Positions 22,990-34,912 of a stretch of 64,000 nt of DNA are shown here, piece by piece. The stretch is from Hordeum vulgare subsp. vulgare. Lineage: Eukaryota > Streptophyta > Magnoliopsida > Poales > Poaceae. Location: positions 236,381,084 to 236,445,083 of the forward strand of contig NC_058522.1 in assembly GCF_904849725.1 (NCBI RefSeq), read 5' to 3'. The notes under the pieces are model-generated. The model made no database searches. It worked only from the letters and a program-made list of their open reading frames with translations, and was not told the DNA's origin. A program made the translations under genes and the position numbers. How positions within the stretch are numbered: the stretch's first letter is position 1; the number at the start of each line of letters is the position of its first letter.

Positions 22990-24959
22990 CTAGAGGGACG
23001 TGTCGTTTTCATCGTCATCGTCACCCTCGCGTGCCTCGGCTCCATCATCATCTCCACCGTCGTCTTTGTCGATTGCCCCCGGCTACCTGCTCACCCTCGT
23101 GGTCATCAAGGGTAAACTATATGCTCAACGCGCCTAGATGATATTCCGTCGCTCCCCTGAGGACGTCGTGGATCACCTCATGAACTTCGGTCATCACGGC
23201 CTTGAAATCAAAGTCAAGATCAACACGAAGGAGGTTGCTGAAGACATGCATCAGCGCGTGGGACATGAAGTCGCGACTTTACTCCTTGATCAGTGCGTTC
23301 CTCGGCACTCGCCTCGAGCCGCTCCACGACCTTGGTGAACAAATCAAGGTAGCCGACGTCATCGGTCACAAGAGTGATGGAGACGCTACCCTTGCAGATG
23401 GAACCCACGGTCCAGCAAGCTAGTTGCTCGAGGCCTTGGAACATCTTCAAGCATAGGTGCTGCAGCCCCCGAGCCCGCTTGGCCTCATCCGTCGGTTGCT
23501 CCACGAGAGACGTGGCACCATCCACTTGCCCCAGAAGGGATGCCAGGTCGGCCGCTAGCCTGTAGCACGTTTTCCCACCGTCCTTACACGAGGGTAAGTG
23601 CCCTCTTGAGGCCATCTATCTCGCACTTCAGCTCTGCGCGCCGAGCTGTGACGTGGCTCTCCTGCAGCTTCAGTTTGTTTCTATAGTCCTCACGGGCTGC
23701 TCGACCTACGTGTCAGCATCCCCTTGGATCTCTTTCACTCGTTGATTGTAGGTGGCTGAGGCGATGGTACTGTCTCGATCCAGTGCCTCCAGCCGCTCGT
23801 GCTCCAAGTTCTGCTCCGATGCCCTCAAGGCAAGATGCTGCTCGAAGGATTGGAGATCTGCCTCATGGAGGGCGAGAGAGGGTGTCCCCCCGCTGTTAGA
23901 GCATATATCTCCATATGTGGTTTTGGTAATTGATGACAATTCCTATGGACTAATGGTTGCCTTAAGTTACATTTATAGGATTTGTCCATAGGCACTTCTT
24001 GAAGTCCATCTGTTGGGTTCAAGGAGTTTATATGATGACCAAGATGGTATTCAAGGTATTATCCAAAGAATGGTCATAGAGACACATGGTTGATCAAGAT
24101 CTCAGACAAAGAGTAAATCAAGATGATCAACACACAAAGCGTACAATATGTACCGAGAGGGATCAAGTGATCCCATGGTATGGTAAGCATTGTCCATTAC
24201 GTATTTGTGTACTCACCCATGGTCTTTGTGAGAGTTCTATGTGGGGGTTAGGTGTGTTTCCATGGGCTTGCGTCTAGAGGAAGATCTCATACAACCCATG
24301 AAGGATGACGTCAAGTGGTGATCGTCATCAAGATGGCGGTGTGCAAGTTCAAGTGGATCAACACGAAGATATCTTGCTTGAAGCCTGCTGTTCATTGTGG
24401 TGGCAATGGACTTGTGAAGATATGCTGAAGAGTGGCTCACCCATAGTGAGTATGGGGGAGCAATCAACTAGTCTTCGTCAAGCCAGCGCAATCAAGAAAG
24501 GTGGTCCATCTTGAGGAAGCCAAGATCATCATCATCTAGCTCAAGAGGACGAGGTGCAAGGTATAGGTTTGCCCTTGATAGGTTTTCTGTTTAGGATAGA
24601 TTGATGTACTATCAAGGGGGGCTCTCAAGTGAGTAGCTTGATCGTATCGTTCGTTGAGAGCTCAAACCATTTGCATCCTTGCATCATACTTCTTGGTTCT
24701 TATTTGGTGTTTCTCTTTGTGAGTTTTAGAGCTTATGGTCATCTTCATGACAAGCTCGAGTTCATCGAAAACGGAGTCCATATGCAACTACTATGATGTT
24801 TTCGATGTTGGAGTTTTTGCCGGTTCTTCAGTCTTAGAGGACTCACATCTTTATATCATTGGCATTTTCATAACCGCATGGTCTTAAGATAGCCCTTGTC
24901 GTCCTGAATCCAACAAGCTTGGGTTTGCTCGATTCGGAGCTCGTATGCGAAAGTTATGG

Positions 24960-25215
24960 CTGTCGGTAGTACCGCTGGACCTAGCGGTAGTACCGCTAGA
25001 GTTGGCGGTAGTACCGCTGGCCCAAGAGGTAGTACCGCTGGCTGGCGGTAGTACCACCCCTGGTCAGCGGTAGTACCGCTCGAGGAGCTTAGTACCGCCT
25101 GCCTAGCGGTTGTTCGTGGACGGACCTTTTTGCGAAGACTTTCTTGGCGGTGGTAGTGCCGTTGCACTACCAGGGGCCAGCGGTAGTACCGCTGCAGCCA
25201 GCGGTAGCACCGCTG
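24960..25215 (+). repeat. Array of near-palindromic AGCGGTAGTACCGCT units
   Basis: About ten units of GCGGTAGTACCGC or variants, most spaced 18-25 bp apart, with a longer gap before the last three. The array ends about 50 bp before the TATA box at 25262. Placement suggests clustered protein-binding sites in the LTR promoter; that is inference. Confidence 0.88.
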
Positions 25216-25261
25216 GAGCTCGGGCAGAGAGTGGGGGTAATGGTCTGATTCCTTCCCCCAC

Positions 25262-25270
25262 TATATAAAG
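25262..25270 (+). promoter_or_regulatory. TATA box of Copia solo LTR
   Basis: TATATAAAG follows the palindrome array; the LTR's transcription start should be about 30 bp downstream. Confidence 0.65.
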
Positions 25271-28200
25271 GGGGTCTTCTTCCCCCTTGGTTTTATCCAT
25301 CCGTTGAGCTCTTGTTCTACCTCCATTGTTGACATTCTTAGAGCTTGCTTACTCTCAATCCCTCCAATGATTCTTGCTTGTTCTTGAGGGAAAAGAGAGA
25401 GGAGATCTAGATCCACATCTCCACCAATCACTTTCTCCTTTATGTGAGGGGAACCCCTTGGATCTTGATCTTGGAGTTCTTTGTGAGCTCCTTGTTCTTC
25501 CTCTCATATTTCTCCATAGCTTTTGTTATTGTGGAGGGATTTGAGTGTGACGGACTTGACCACTTCGTGTGTTCTTGCCATTGCATTAGTTGCATCGGTT
25601 TGAGTTCTCCACGGTGACACGTGGAAGTGAGAAGTTGAGAAGCTTACTAGCTTTGGTACTTAGTACCCTTGATATTGTTCTTCGTGGATGCTTTGGCGTC
25701 CTAGAAGCTTGGTGGTGTCTCAGAGCTCAATCATTGTGGTGTGAAGCTCCGGGAAGCGTCGGGGTCTCCAATTAGGTTGTGGAGATTGCCCCGAGCAATT
25801 TGTACGGGTACCGGTAACCGCCCCCAAGGGTTGCCGCGTGTACGGGTTCGGTGACCGCCCCAAGGGTTGCCATTTGTACGGGTTCGGTGACCGCCCTCAA
25901 GGGTCCCTTAGTGGAATCACGGCATCTTGCATTGTGCGAGGGCGTGAGGAGATTACGGTGGCCTTAGTGGCATCTTGGGGAGCATTGTGCCTCCACACCG
26001 CTCTAACGGAGATTAGCATCCGCAAGGGTGTGAACTTCGGGATACATCATCGTCTCCCCATGCCTCGGTTATCTCTTACCCGAACCCTTTACTTATGCAC
26101 TTTACTTTGTGATAGACATATTGTTTATTGTAATATATCTTGCTATCACTTAGTTGTTTATCCTGCTTAGCATAAATTGTTGGTTCACATAGGTGAGCCT
26201 AGTTGTTTGTAGGTTTTGTGCTTGACATATTAAACGTTAGTTTTATTCCGCATTTGTTCAAGCCTAAACCTTAACTATTTTAAAGCGCCTATTCACCCCC
26301 CTCTAGGCGACATCCACGTCCTTTTCACCCGCTCCATAAGTTGCCCTTCAAATCAGTGATTTATACCCGAAGCTCCCGCTCGCGGGCCTCCGCGGCCTCG
26401 TGGCACTCATCAGCTTCCTCGGCTTCGTGGAGGGCGTGATCACACACCTCATTCGCCTCGATGGTGGATTTATCGACCTTCGAGTGCACCTATTTATGTT
26501 GACGACAATATCAAGTTGATCCCATCCGTGGGCCAAGTGCAGGCGCTCCCCGGCAAAGCGTGAGTCGGAGTTACGAAGCTCCGCCCTAACCTGCCCGAGC
26601 ATGTTTGCAGTGTGCCGTAGAAGGTCATGACAAACTAAAGTCTGGGAGGTCACGAGAGCCAAGGCCTGGCCCGGCTCAGGCCCAACACCCTCGTCCACCG
26701 TTGGGGTTTCGAGGGCTTCGGTGCCGCCCATCGGGGGCTGAGGGTCGTCTGGCGCTTGCCTCACCCCGTCTAGGCAGGGCATCATGCGTGGCGGGCCCTG
26801 GGCCCCCTCTGCGGCGGATGGTCCCTTGGGGCTGTCATTGGCAATGGCAGGGGCGGTCGCAGTGGCCGACAACTCCGCCCCTCTAACCTCAACACTCATC
26901 ATGGGAGATGTGAGGGAGGCCACCGTCCCTTGTCCCGCGCTCCTGACAGGCGGCGACGGGGTCACGTCACGCCCGAGCATGCTGATCACACTACGGTCGG
27001 GCACGTTCACCCTACCTTCCTTGGCCTCCGCAAGTGGCGGGGAGGGACACAACGGGCCCAGGGCTTGTTGGCCCATATGCTTGCCGAAAGCATGCACAAA
27101 GAAGATATCAGCCAAGCCCGGCGCACGAAAGGAAGCAGGGCGGAGGTGCAATGCTTACTCGTCTCTGGCGGTCCACCTCCTCCTCTTGAGCACCCTCGGC
27201 AGCACGCTGGTGCGGCTCTCGGGCTCGGCCGGAGTGGTGCTGCTCATGGGTGCGGGCACGGTGGAGAATTGGCAGAGGACCCTTGGGGTAGCTGCCCGGC
27301 GCCTCCTCCTACCTCCACTAGAGGTCGTGAGCCTGTTGGAACCCCCAGTTCAGGTACCACGAGGATGGGGTTATCCCGAGGCCCCGTATGGCCCTTCGAA
27401 AGCACCCCCACTTGTTTAAATGGGGCATCACCAAGGCGAAGTCTCCCCCATTCTTGTACCTGAACAAGGGACGCCCCTCCAGGGGAGGCTGCCGGCACCC
27501 TCGCCGATCTAGATCTGGAGCACTGCATCGAGCACGTTGCACGACAGGCGATCTGAGTGTATCTGCATGGGGTACTCTGGCCTAGTGAAGGCCCACATTG
27601 GGTAGGAATGGTGTTGGAGAAGGGCAATTCGTCGGCTGAGGAATTCCCACATAACCAGCACTGCGGTCGCCCCCGCTGCCCTCAGAGTGGCCAACATCTT
27701 CTTCATCGGCGACAACCTTCGATCATCAAGCCTCTCGTGTCCCCACCCGGAGCTTGATGCCGCCGGGGACGATGGGGTCAACGACAGGGGGCTGAACTGA
27801 CCCACGTCCACATACACCCACTGCCGCCTGAGGCCCTCCGCGGAGTGGGTGATCCTCATGTCGATACGCTCGCCCGTCGTCGACATGAGGGTCATGTCGA
27901 TAAGCACCATGATCTGAAGTGACACACACCGAGAGCACTAGTTGGGTGCGGTCAGCCGAAGGGAGAAGAAGTGTCGGAGCAGCGCCTCCGAAGGGAGGAC
28001 ACCCAACAAGGCCTCATAGAGAAAGGCGAATGATGAAAGGAGAAGGACTGATCTCAGCTCGAGATGCAGCGCGTGAATTTGGTAGTGCGTGAGCATAGCC
28101 TTGAAGAACTTCGTGAACGGGGGAAGCAAGCCGGAGAGAAGCCCGGGGAGATGGAGGGCGATGGAGGTCATGGTCAGCTCAACGGGGGGAATCGAGAACG

Positions 28201-28366
28201 GCAAGATCTTGGTTGGCCCCCATTCGCCGGAGCTGGCTGCAACCATGAAGAGGACTTTGCCGAGCCCCTCCCGGTTCAGCATCGTGGACTGGCCCATGGC
28301 GGGTTTCGGAGCCTGGCGCTCTTCCACCGTCGCCGATCCCTCTACCCTCCTGCCTGGGGGTGCCAT

Positions 28367-28519
28367 GGCGGTACCACGAGATGGAGAAGACAGTCACTTG
28401 ATGAGATGCGGAAATCTTACGGGAGAAGGAAGGCACGGGAAGGCGACACCAGTCAAGGAGGAGCAGTGACGAGCCGACCTTGCGTGCAGGCTTTATGTCA
28501 GAGCGGGGTAATTACCAAG
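28367..28519 (-). promoter_or_regulatory. Upstream region of the second antisense gene
   Basis: On the minus strand ACATAAAGCC (about 28497-28488) lies about 125 bp before the ATG at 28366. It could be a decayed TATA box, matching the layout of the first antisense gene. It is cut at 28519 by the next LTR insertion, whose left flank CCAAG (28515-28519) would be the target duplication. Confidence 0.35.
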
Positions 28520-30043
28520 TGATACGTCCATTTTGCATCATGCTTTCATGTTGATATTTATCGCTTTTTGGGCTGTTATTTCACTTCACGGTACAATTCT
28601 TATGCCTTTTCTCTCTTATTTTGCAAGGTTTACATGAAGAGGGAGAATGCCGGCAGATGGAATTCTGGCCAGAAAATGGAGCAAGTTTGAGATACCTATT
28701 CTGCGCAACTCCAAACGCCGTGAAAATCAAAGAGGATTTTTTTCGGGATTTATAAAAAATACTCGGCCGAAGAAGTGCGAGAGGGGCGACAGCAGGTGGC
28801 CACAAGCCTGCTAGGCGCGGCCACCCCCTCGCCGCGCCTAGGGGGCTTGTGGGCACCCAGCTGGCCCTCTGGCTCCCCCCTTTTGCTACAAGAAGGGTTT
28901 CGTCCGGAAAAAAAATCAAGAGGAGGCTTTTCGGAGGATTCGCCGCCGCCACGAGGCGGAACTTGAGCAGAACCAATCTAGAGCTCTGACATGACGATCC
29001 TGCCAGGGACACTTCCCTCCCGAAGGGGGAAAGCATCGCCATCATCATCACCAACACTCCTCTCACCAGAGGGGACTCATCACCATCAACATCTTCATCA
29101 GCACCATCTCATCTCCAAACCGTAGTTCATCTCTTGTAACCAATCTCCGTCTCGCGACTCCGATTGGTACTTGTAAGGTTCCTAGTAGTGTTAATTACTC
29201 TTTGTAGTTGATGCTAGTTGGATTACTTGGTGGAAGAGTTTATGTTCAAATCCTTGATGCTACTCATTACCTCTATGGTCATGAATATGATTATGCTTCG
29301 TGAGTAGTTACTTTTGTTCCTGAGGACATGGGATAAGTCATGCTAATAGTAGTCATGTGAATTTGGTATTCGTTTGATATTTTGATGTGTTGTATGTTTT
29401 TTTTCCTCTAGTGGTGTTATGTGAACGTCGACTACATAACACTTCACCATTATTTGGGCCTAGAGGAAGGCATTGGGAAGTAGTAAGTAGATGATGGGTT
29501 GCTAGAGTGACAGAAGCTTAAACCTTAGTTTATCCGTTGCTTCGTAAGGGGCCGATTTGGATCCACTAGTTTAATGCTATGGTTAAACTTTGTCTTAATT
29601 CTTCTTTCATAGTTGCGGATGCTTGCGAGAGGGCTTAATCATAAGTGGGATGCTTGTCCAAGTAAGGGCAGTACCCAAGCGCCGGTCCACCCACATATCA
29701 AACTATCAAAGTAATGAACGCGAATCATATGAACATGATGAAAACTAGCATGACAAAAATTCCTGTGTGTCCTCGGGAGCGTTTTTCCTCCTTTAAGACT
29801 TTGTCCAGGCTTGTCTCTTGCTACAAAAGGGATTGGGCCACTTTGCTGCACCGTTGTTACTTTTGTTACTTGCTACTTGCTACGAATCATCTCACCACAC
29901 AATCACCTGTTACCGATAATTTCAGTGCTTGCAGATTTTACCTTGCTGAAAACCACTTGTCAGATCCTTTTTCTCCTCGTTGGGTTCGACACTCTTACCT
30001 ATCGAAAGGACTACGATAGATCCCCTATACTTGTGGGTCATCA
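28520..30043 (+). repeat. 5' LTR of plus-strand Athila-type element
   Basis: Starts TGATACGTCCATTTTGCATC, ends TTGTGGGTCATCA; 1524 bp. An inverted copy lies at 33394-34893. Confidence 0.9.
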
Positions 30044-30054
30044 AGACTCTTTTC

Positions 30055-30072
30055 TGACGTCGTTGCCGTGGA
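30055..30072 (+). other. Primer-binding site, tRNA-Asp type
   Basis: TGACGTCGTTGCCGTGGA lies 11 bp after the LTR. It matches TGGCGCCGTTGCCGGGGA, the tRNA-Asp-complementary site usual in Athila elements, at 15 of 18 bases. Confidence 0.75.
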
Positions 30073-30135
30073 GTGAAGCGCCTTTGGTAAGGAAACATTC
30101 ATATAGTGTGTTGAAATTTACTGTCACTTGTCACT

Positions 30136-30890
30136 ATGGAAACTAATCCTTTGAGGGGCTTGTTCGGGGTATCTTCATCTCGAACGGAAGCACAAAGAGT
30201 TGCTCCTCAACCTGCTGCACCTACTTGAATTTCCTTCGGGTATGCTTGAGAAACTGCTGGCTAATCCTTTTAGAGGAGATGGAACATCACATCCAGACTT
30301 CCATCTAATCTATGTGGATGAAGTTTGTGGTTTACTTAAGCTTGCAGGTTTGCCCGAGGATGAGGCCAAGAAGAATGTCTTTCCCTTATCTTTGAGGGAT
30401 AATGCATTGACATGGTATAGGCTATGTGATGATACTGGATCATGGGACTACAATCGATTGAAATTGGAATTTTCATCAAAAGTTTTATCCTATGCATTTA
30501 GTACATCCTGATCGGGATTATATTTATAATTTTTGGTCTCTTGACAGAGAAAGCATCGCTCAAGCTTGGGGGAGGCTTAAATCAATGTTATATTCATGCC
30601 CCAATCATGAGCTCTCGAGAGAAATTATCATTCAGAACTTCTATGCTCGGCTTTCTCATGATGATTGCACCATGCTTGACACTTCTTGTACCGGTTCTTT
30701 TATGAAGAGAGATATTGACTTCAAATGGAATTTATCGGAGAGAATTAAACGCAACTCTGAAGATTGGGAGCTTGAAGAAGGTAAGGAGTCATGTATGTAT
30801 TTCAGGTTTGATTGCGTTAATCCTTTGTTGAAACAAATACTTTTTGTGACTTTAGCGCTATGTATGGACTTGAATGTGAGATAGTAGCTT
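30136..30890 (+). pseudogene. gag: Athila-type gag, broken
   Basis: Starts METNPLRG, the usual start for this family, then is interrupted within about 30 codons. Open pieces 30200-30511 and 30492-30884 hold NPFRGDGTSHPDFHLIYVDE, FPLSLRDNALTWY and IAQAWGRLKSML, the capsid-type core. Shorter than the usual gag, so a segment between start and core is probably lost. No CCHC knuckle is visible. Confidence 0.7.
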
Positions 30891-31092
30891 CATTGTGTGA
30901 ATCATTTGCTGCTTGTATTGATCTCCCCAAAGAGAAGTGGTTTAAATATCATCCCCCCTTAGAAGTCAATGTAGTTAAACCCAATCAGTTGAAGAGAGAA
31001 TCATTGCCTATAACGATCCTGTTGTTCCCAGTGCTTACATTAAGAAACCACCTTTTCCTGTTAGGATAAAGGATCATTCTAAAGCTTCAATT

Positions 31093-32178
31093 GTGATACG
31101 TAGAGGCTACATTAGAACACCTACACCCCCTGAGCAAATTAGAGTTGAACCTAGCATTGCTATTATCAAAGATCTTCTATCCGACAATGTTGAGGGACAT
31201 AATATTCACTTCTGTGAAGATGCTGCTAGAATTGCTAAACCTCAGACTAGAGACAAACATAGGCCTGTTGTTGGCACGCGTGTTGTTTCTGTTAAGATAG
31301 GAGATCATTGTTATCATGGTTTATGTGACGTGAGTGCTAGTGTTAGTGCAATACCTCAATCCTTATAGGATGAAATCAAAGACAATATTGCACCTATTGA
31401 GATAGAACCTATTGATGTCACTATTCAGCTTGCCAATAGAGATACTATCTGCCCTGTGGGAATTGTTAGGGATGTTGAAGTCTTGTGTGGTAAAACAAAG
31501 TATCCTACTGATTTCCTCGTTCTTGCTACCGCTCAAGATAGCTTTTGTCCCATCATATTTGGTAGACCTTTTCTCAATACTGTTAATGCTCATATTGACT
31601 GTGAGAAGCAAACTATCACTGTTGGCTTTGAAAGCGTGTCACATGAGTTCAATTTCTCCAAGTTTGGTAGACAACCTCATGAAAAGGAGTTGCCTAGTAA
31701 GGATGAAACCATTGCCCTAGCCTCTATTGCCATGCCTTCTACTGACCCCTTAGAGCAATACTTGCTTGAGCATGAAAATGATATGTATATGGATGAAAGG
31801 GATGAGATAGATAGAGTTGTCTTAGAACAATATCCTATCCTTAAGAATAACTTGCCTGTTGAACTGCTTGGGGATCCACCCCCACCAAAGGGTGATCCTG
31901 TGTTCGATCTTAAACACTTGCCTGATACTCTTAAGTATTCTTATCTTGATGAAAAGGACATATATCTTGTTATTATTAGTGCTAGCCTCTCGGAGCATGA
32001 AGAAAAGAAGTTACTGAAAACTCTGAGGAAGAGCCGTGCTGCTATTGGATATACTCTTGATGATCTTAAGGGCATTAGTCCCACTCTATGCCAACACAAG
32101 ATTAAAACTGATCCTGATTCCAAGCCAGTTGGTGATCATCAAAGGAGATTAAATCCTAAGATGAAAGAGGTAGTATGA
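31093..32178 (+). pseudogene. pol: Athila-type protease and protease-RT linker
   Basis: One frame with one stop (31366-31368). The protease active site reads CDVSASVSAIP, where the family usually has C-D-x-G-A-S-V; Gly has become Ser. The closing motif is PIIFGRPFLNTVNAHID near 31550. A long linker follows with acidic stretches, then the [12 protein letters not shown] block that leads into RT. A stop at 32176-32178 separates it from RT. It would have cut the gag-pol polyprotein; inactive here. Confidence 0.8.
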
Positions 32179-33393
32179 AAAGAAATACTAAAGCTCCTCG
32201 AAGCAGGTATTATCTATCCCATTGCTCATAGTGAATGGGTGAGTCCAGTGCATTGCGTCCCTAAGAAGGGAGGCATTACCGTTGTCCCTAATGATAAGGA
32301 TGAATTGATCCCATAGAGGATTATCACTGGCTATAGGATGGTGATCGATTTTAGGAAATTGAATAAAGGCACTAGGAAAGATCATTACCCTTTGCCTTTT
32401 ATCGATCAAATGCTAGAAAGACTGTCTAAACACACACACTTCTGCTTTCTAGACCGCTATTCTGGTTTCTCCCAAATACCAGTTGCACAATCTGATCAGG
32501 AGAAAACCACTTCACCTGCCCTTTCGGAACCTTTGCTTATAGATGTATGCCTTTTGGCTTATGTAATGCACCTGCCACCTTTCAAAGATGTATGATGGCT
32601 ATATTCTCTGACTTTTGTGAAAAGATTGTTGAGGTTTTCATGGATGACTTCTCCGTTTACGGGTCTTCTTTTGATGATTGCCTCAGCAACCTTGATCGAG
32701 TCTTGCAAGAGATGTAAAGACACCAATCTTGTCTTGAATTGGGAGAAGTGCCACTTTATGGTTAATGAAGGCATCGTCTTAGGACATAAAATTTCTGAAA
32801 GAGGTATTGAAGTCGATAAGGCTAAGGTTGATGCAATCAAGAAAATGCCATACCCCAAGATATCAAAGGTATAAGAAGTTTCCTTGGTCATGCTGGTTTC
32901 AATAGAAGGTTCATTAAATACTTCTCTAAGATTTCTAGGCCTCTTACCAATCTCTTGCAAAAGGATATTCCTTTTGTCTTTGACGATGATTGTGAGGAAG
33001 CCTTCCAAATACTTAAGAAGGCTTTGATAACTGCACCTATTGTTCAACCACCTGATTGGAACTTACCTTCAGAAATCATGTGTGATGCTAGTGATTATGT
33101 TGTTGGTGCTGTCCTAGGGCAAAGAGTTGATAAGAAGTTGAATGTTATTCACTATGCTAGTAAATCTCTAGACAGTGCCCAAAGAAACTTTGCTACTACG
33201 GAAAAGGATATTTTACCAGTCGTGTTCGCATGTGAAAAGTTCAGGTCTTACATAGTTGATTCCAAAGTCACTATTCACACTGATCATGCTGCTATCAAGT
33301 ACCTCATGGAGAAGAAATACGCTAAACCTAGACTTATCAGATGGGTTCTCTTGCTACAAGAATTTGATTTGCACGTTGTTGACAGGAAGGGTG
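32179..33393 (+). pseudogene. pol: Athila-type RT and RNase H, broken and truncated
   Basis: RT blocks seen: [49 protein letters not shown] (usual F-L-D-G-Y) and an FMDD catalytic motif near 32640. RNase [41 protein letters not shown]. Broken by a stop near 32314, a one-base loss near 32512, and shifts near 32700 and 32870. Ends at 33393 against the inverted LTR. The RNase H part from 32955 is open. Confidence 0.85.
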
Positions 33394-34893
33394 TGATGAT
33401 GCACAAGTATAGGGGATCAATTGTAGTCCTTTTGATAAGTAAGATTGTCGAACCCAACGAGGAGCAGAAGGATCTGAGAAGTGGTTTTTAGCAAGGTAAA
33501 ATCTGCAAGCACTGAAATTGTCGGTAAGAAGTGATTGTGTGGAGAGATGATTCGTGGCAATCAACAAGTAACAAAAGTAGCAATGGTGCAGCAAAGTGGC
33601 CCAATCCCTTTTGTAGCAAAGGACAAGCCTCGACAAAGTCTTATAGGAGGAAAAGGGCTCCCGGGGACACACGGGAATTTCTGTCATTCTAGTTTTCATC
33701 ATGTTCATATGATTCACGTTCGTTACTTTGATTGTTTGATATGTGGGTGGACCGGCGCTTGGGTACTGCCCTTACTTGTACAAGCATCCCACTTATGATT
33801 AACCCCTCTCGCAAGCATCCGCAACTACGAAAGAAGAATTCATACAAAGTCTAACCATAACATTAAACTAGTGGATCCAAATCAGCCCCTTACGAAGCAA
33901 CACATAAACTAGGGTTTAAGCTTCTGTCACTCTAGCAACCCATCATCTACTTACTACTTCCCAATGCCTTCCTCTAGGCCCAAATAATGGTGAAGTGTTA
34001 TGTAGTCGATGTTCACATAACACCACTAGAGGAAAAACAACATACAACATATCAAATTACCGAACGAATACCAAATACACATGACTTCAGGAACAAAAGT
34101 AACTACTCACAAAGCATAATCATAATCATGATCAGAGAGGTAATGAGTAGCATCAAGGATCTAAACATAAACTCTTTCACCAAGTAATCCAACTAGCATC
34201 TACTACAAAGAGTAATCAACACTACTAGCAACCTTACAAGTACCAATCGGAGTCACGAGACGGAGATTGGTTACAAGTGATGAACTAGGGTTTGGAGATG
34301 AGATGGTGCTGATGAAGATGTTGATGGTGACGAGTCCCCTCTAATGAGAGGAGTGTTGGTGATGACGATGGCGACGATTTCCCCCTCCGCGAGGGAAGTT
34401 TCCCCGGCAGGATCGTCCTGCCGGAGCTCTAGATTGGTTCTGCTCAAGTTTCGCCTCGTGGCGGCGGCGAAACCACGAAAAAGCTCCTTCTTGATTTTTT
34501 TTCCTGGACGAAACCCTCCATATAGCAAAAGAGGGGAGAAAGTGGGCCAGTGGGCTGCCCACAAGCCCTCATGGCGCAACATGGGGGGATGGACGCGCCG
34601 TGCAGGCTTGTGGGCACCCCCTGGTGCCCCTCCGACACTTCTTCGGCCCAGTATTTTTGATAAATCGGGGAAAAAATCCTCGTTGATTTTTACGATGTTT
34701 GGAGTTGTACAGAATTGGTATCTCAACTTTGCTCCACTTTCAGGCCGGAATGCCAGTTGCCGACATTCTCCCTCTTCATGTAAACCTTGCAAAATAAGAG
34801 AGAAAAGGCATAAGAATTGTACCGTGAAGTGAAACAACAGCCCAAGAAGCGATAAATATCAACAAGAAAACATGATGCAAAATGGAAGTATCA
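33394..34893 (-). repeat. 3' LTR of minus-strand Athila-type element
   Basis: On the minus strand starts TGATACTTCCATTTTGC at 34893 and ends near 33394. It is an inverted copy of 28520-30043, with about 3.35 kb of broken gag-pol between the arms. Confidence 0.9.
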
Positions 34894-34912
34894 ACTCCCC
34901 CAAGCTTAGAAC
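34894..34912 (-). other. Polypurine tract
   Basis: Minus strand TTCTAAGCTTGGGGGAGT directly before the LTR start. A second similar tract (CAAGCTTGGGGGAGTTG) occurs near 36398-36381. Confidence 0.75.

Larger units (their letters stand above)
23894..26327 (+). mobile_element. Solo LTR, Copia (SIRE/Maximus-type), with perfect target duplication
   Basis: Starts TGTTAGAGCATATATC, ends CACGTCCTTTTCA, and is flanked by CCCGC at 23889-23893 and 26328-26332. Length 2434 bp. The terminal ATTCACCCCCCTCTAG block is typical of SIRE/Maximus LTRs. It contains a palindrome array followed by a TATA box. The inverted partial copy is at 1-1237. Confidence 0.93.
22990..28366 (-). pseudogene. Antisense gene of the second Tat element, split by a Copia solo LTR
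   Basis: Starts at the ATG at 28366 (MAPPGRRVEG). The first 200 codons hold the Transposase_28-like block LLLSSFAFLYEALLGVLPS and LLRHFFSLRLT. A stop follows near 27937, then further pieces: FLSRRIALLQHHSYPMWAF (about 27640-27580) and FKQVGVLSKGHTGPRDNP near 27400. A Pro/Ala-rich part (27151-26348) is open. After the 2.4 kb LTR insertion, a coiled-coil-like piece (23893-23706) and a C-terminal piece (23615-23220, TCYRLAADLASLLGQVDG) follow, ending in acidic low-complexity sequence near 22990. It is a relative of the antisense gene at 14405-17946, from another subfamily. Broken by a stop, shifts and the insertion. Confidence 0.7.
28520..33393 (+). mobile_element. Athila-type Gypsy element (plus), truncated at its 3' side
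   Basis: Has a 5' LTR, primer-binding site, gag, protease, RT and RNase H, then stops at 33393 inside the DRKG block after RNase H, where the LTR of an opposite-facing element begins. Integrase and 3' LTR are absent. Pol closely matches the minus-strand element at 36961-41318, so both are the same or sister families. Confidence 0.9.
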
